Shown here piece after piece: positions 15,209 to 16,939 of a stretch of 16,939 nucleotides of DNA (within the stretch, counting starts at the first letter, position 1; every line of letters starts with the position of its first letter). The notes under the pieces are model-generated. The model was not told where the DNA came from. It did not search any database and saw only the letters and a list, made by a program, of their open reading frames with translations. The translations under genes and the position numbers were made by a program. The DNA is taken from positions 1-16,939 of the forward strand of contig JAFASB010000132.1 in assembly GCA_019244985.1 (NCBI GenBank), written 5' to 3'. Source of the stretch: Acidimicrobiia bacterium. GTDB taxonomy: Bacteria > Actinomycetota > Acidimicrobiia > Acidimicrobiales > AC-14.

Positions 15209-15214
15209 AGGGTA
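15209..15214 (-). promoter_or_regulatory. -10 box of the substrate-binding protein gene
   Basis: TACCCT on the minus strand lies 7 bases before GTG 15201, an ideal leaderless position. It sits between the P450 stop and the receptor start, so the receptor gene can be transcribed independently of the P450. Confidence 0.5.
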
Positions 15215-15220
15215 CGGCTG

Positions 15221-16447
15221 TCAGGCCGGGTCGAAGAGGATCGGGAGGGATTTCGGTGAGCGGAACATCAGCCCGTGCACATGCACGTCCTCGCCCGCGG
15301 GATCGAGGCGCAGGTTCGGCAGCCTGTCGAACAGGCGGTTGAGTGCGACGCGTGTCTCCATGCGGGCCAGGTGCATTCCGAGGCACATGTGCGGTCCGAA
15401 TCCGAAGGAGATGTGCTGCTTGGCATCGCGGAAGATGTCGAACCGGTCGGGGTCCTTGAACTTCGCCGGATCGCGGTTGGCGGCGCCGATGCAGACGCTG
15501 AGGACCGACCCGGCCGGTACGTGCGTGCCACCGACCTCGACGTCGGTGAGGGCACTGCGGACGATGAACAGCAGCGGCGGCTCGTGGCGGATCCCCTCCT
15601 CTATGGCCTGCGGTAGCAGCGAGCGGTCGGCGCGAACGGCGTCGAGCTGATCGGGGTTGGTGAGCAGAGAGAAGAGCAGGCTGCTGCTCGACCGGTACGT
15701 GGTCTCGGCGCCGGCGGGGAGCAGCAGTCGCAAGAAGGCGAAGATCTCCTCGTCGGTCAGCTGCTGGCCGTCGATCTCGGCACACACGAGGTCGCTGATG
15801 AGGTCGTCCTCGGGATCTTGTCGCCGTTTGTCGACGATGTCCTTGAAGTAGTCGCGCAAGCTGTGGGAGGCGGCGATGCCGCGGTCCCAGTCCCAGCCCA
15901 CGCTGATCAGCTCGACCGACCAGCGCTGGAACTTCGCGTAGTCGGCGCGCGGCAGCCCGAGGATGCGGGCGATGACCTGGACGGGGAACGGGAACGTGTA
16001 GCTGCGAACGAGGTCGGTGGCGCCCTTGTCCGCGAACCGGTCGATGAGGCCGTCGCACACGGACCCGACGAGCTCCTCCTCCCAGCGGGCGAGGGCCTTG
16101 TGCCGGAAGGCCTGGGACACGAGCGCACGGTGGAGCTTGTGCTCGGGCTCGTCCATCTCCAGGATGCTGTGGCCCATCACCGGGCCCATCATCTCGGCGT
16201 AGACCTGGCTCGAGAAGTGGTGGTTGTCGCGCAGGACCTGGCTCACCAGCTCACAGCTGTAGACGGTGAAGGACTGTGGCCCGTCGGGGTCCCGCGGGAT
16301 GTCGGGGATGAAGTCGCCCTCCTGGATGGCGTGGCGTTCGCGCGCCGCTGCCAGGTCGGGATACGGATTGCGGAAGTCGCCGGCGACCACGGCCGACGCC
16401 TCGATGGCGTCGTACCCCAGGTCGTCGACCGGCTCGGTCGTCGTCAT
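15221..16447 (-). CDS. Cytochrome P450
   Basis: A 408-residue soluble class I bacterial P450, a heme monooxygenase that takes electrons from a ferredoxin. I-helix: LLPAGAETTYRS with Ala245-Gly-Ala-Glu-Thr-Thr250 for oxygen activation. K-helix ExxR: Glu284-Gly-Ile-Arg287. Heme loop: FGFGPHMCLG with the thiolate Cys355. Length is typical. The substrate is unknown; there is no ferredoxin, reductase or steroid-degradation gene next to it, though actinobacterial P450s near acyl-CoA dehydrogenases often act on steroids or fatty acids. ATG 16447 has no strong ribosome site. The minus-strand promoter and a palindromic operator lie 40-70 bases upstream, divergent from a DoxX gene. Confidence 0.95.
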   Translation of the reverse strand: MTTTEPVDDLGYDAIEASAVVAGDFRNPYPDLAAARERHAIQEGDFIPDIPRDPDGPQSFTVYSCELVSQVLRDNHHFSSQVYAEMMGPVMGHSILEMDEPEHKLHRALVSQAFRHKALARWEEELVGSVCDGLIDRFADKGATDLVRSYTFPFPVQVIARILGLPRADYAKFQRWSVELISVGWDWDRGIAASHSLRDYFKDIVDKRRQDPEDDLISDLVCAEIDGQQLTDEEIFAFLRLLLPAGAETTYRSSSSLLFSLLTNPDQLDAVRADRSLLPQAIEEGIRHEPPLLFIVRSALTDVEVGGTHVPAGSVLSVCIGAANRDPAKFKDPDRFDIFRDAKQHISFGFGPHMCLGMHLARMETRVALNRLFDRLPNLRLDPAGEDVHVHGLMFRSPKSLPILFDPA

Positions 16448-16487
16448 GCGGGATCAACTTTCAACTGCTGTGTCGTGCGCTCGAAAC

Positions 16488-16503
16488 CTGACATACGCGT
16501 CAG
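16488..16503. promoter_or_regulatory. Palindromic operator candidate upstream of the P450 gene
   Basis: CTGAC (16488-16492) and GTCAG (16499-16503) form an inverted repeat around a 6-base spacer (ATACGC). It covers the predicted start of the P450 transcript and would block it if bound. TGAC-N-GTCA palindromes are common TetR-type sites, but no regulator gene is present in this neighbourhood. Confidence 0.4.
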
Positions 16504-16509
16504 TATCGC

Positions 16510-16515
16510 AGTGTA
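16510..16515 (-). promoter_or_regulatory. Candidate -10 box of the P450 gene
   Basis: Minus-strand TACACT fits TANNNT exactly; the transcription start would fall near 16503, inside the palindrome, leaving a leader of about 55 bases. A second, weaker GATACT lies at 16502-16507. Confidence 0.4.
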
Positions 16516-16548
16516 CAGATGACCGTCGGCACGGTGTAGACACGGGGA

Positions 16549-16939
16549 ATGCTGATCCGGCTGACCCGGCGAATCGCCCGACCCCTCCTGGCGGGGGTCT
16601 TCGTCCAGGGCGGGCTCGACACTTTCCGTAACCCGGGCCCCCGCGCCCAGCGGATCGAGCCGGTGCTCGCCAAGGTGGGCGACGCGCTGCCCCTCCCAGA
16701 CGACACCGAGTCGCTCGTGCGCGTCAACGCGGCGGTCCACGTCGTCGCCGGGACGCTTCTGGCGATGGGCAGGGTGCCGCGGTTGGCGGCTGCCGTTCTG
16801 GCCGCGTCGCTGGTGCCGACGACGATCGCCGGGCACCGCTTCTGGGAAGAGGACTCGCCGCAGTCCAAAGCCATGCAGCGCACCCACTTCCTGAAGAACC
16901 TGGCGATCCTCGGTGGGCTGATCGTGACGGCCACCGAGC
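16549..16939 (+). CDS. DoxX family membrane protein (3' truncated)
   Basis: An ATG at 16549 opens a frame that runs off the window end after 130 codons. The N-terminal stretch LTRRIARPLLAGVFVQGGLDTFRNPG is the standard opening of actinobacterial DoxX proteins, and the later GHRFWEEDSP and HFLKNLAILGGL blocks are also family features. Several hydrophobic segments are visible (about residues 10-22, 60-74 and 78-96). DoxX proteins are four-helix membrane proteins; in mycobacteria one forms a membrane oxidoreductase complex with superoxide dismutase and a thiol protein, but no such partner is in the window. It diverges from the P450 gene; no ribosome site is seen, and a TAGACA 6 bases upstream is a weak -10 candidate. 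Confidence 0.85.
   Translation, partial: MLIRLTRRIARPLLAGVFVQGGLDTFRNPGPRAQRIEPVLAKVGDALPLPDDTESLVRVNAAVHVVAGTLLAMGRVPRLAAAVLAASLVPTTIAGHRFWEEDSPQSKAMQRTHFLKNLAILGGLIVTATE

Noticed and set aside
14050..15342. Plus-strand ORF of 430 codons
   Set aside because: Antisense shadow of the Tat substrate-binding protein and the end of the P450; low-complexity Arg/Ala/Val translation with no motif.

Overview
The window is high-GC, densely packed bacterial chromosome, almost certainly from an actinobacterium. Evidence: G/C-rich third codon positions, many ATGA/GTGA/TGATG start-stop overlaps, frequent GTG starts, several starts sitting 6-9 bases after a TANNNT -10 box (leaderless-type), a DUF3151 protein, an actinobacterial-type DoxX protein, and a class E-like (LAXTG) sortase signal. 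The mix of acyl-CoA dehydrogenase, flavin reductase, P450 and LIV-type binding protein would fit Acidimicrobiia or relatives, but that placement is inference.

Left edge (1-1233): the end of a class A penicillin-binding protein with a disordered tail, overlapped by 4 bases by a 49-codon zinc-ribbon gene, then a convergent DUF1801 gene. A long minus-strand cluster follows (6417 down to 1343): CLC chloride channel with CBS domains, pterin carbinolamine dehydratase, metallo-beta-lactamase-fold hydrolase, acyl-CoA dehydrogenase, a very short half-FHA protein, an overlapping 57-codon ORF, and a flavin reductase-like protein. The first five are joined by gaps of at most 15 bases or by overlaps, so they probably form one operon. 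Divergent from it are a MarR regulator and an MFS exporter (GTGA overlap), a self-contained regulator-plus-pump pair, followed by a cyclopropane-fatty-acid synthase-type methyltransferase.

Middle (9500-12950): acylphosphatase and a VOC (glyoxalase-fold) protein diverge from a 27-base intergenic region in which the two predicted -10 boxes share the same TA step. A minus-strand pair follows: an exported proline-rich TIM-barrel-like protein and DUF3151. Plus-strand genes are a 77-codon acidic protein and a secreted cupredoxin that carries all four type I copper ligands and ends in a LATTG sorting signal, so it looks like a copper protein anchored to the cell wall. 

Right part (12918-16939): a lipoprotein-like polysaccharide deacetylase converges on, and overlaps, the cupredoxin. 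Then come a Tat/lipoprotein LIV-type substrate-binding protein, a cytochrome P450 with a palindromic candidate operator near its promoter, and a divergent DoxX gene running off the end.

No mobile element, CRISPR array, rRNA or tRNA was seen. No stretch of 300 bases lacks a gene. Nothing here is a clear new defence or biosynthetic system. The most unusual points are the shared -10 bidirectional promoter, the LATTG-anchored cupredoxin with a split copper loop, and the half-FHA/57-codon overlap inside a metabolic operon.
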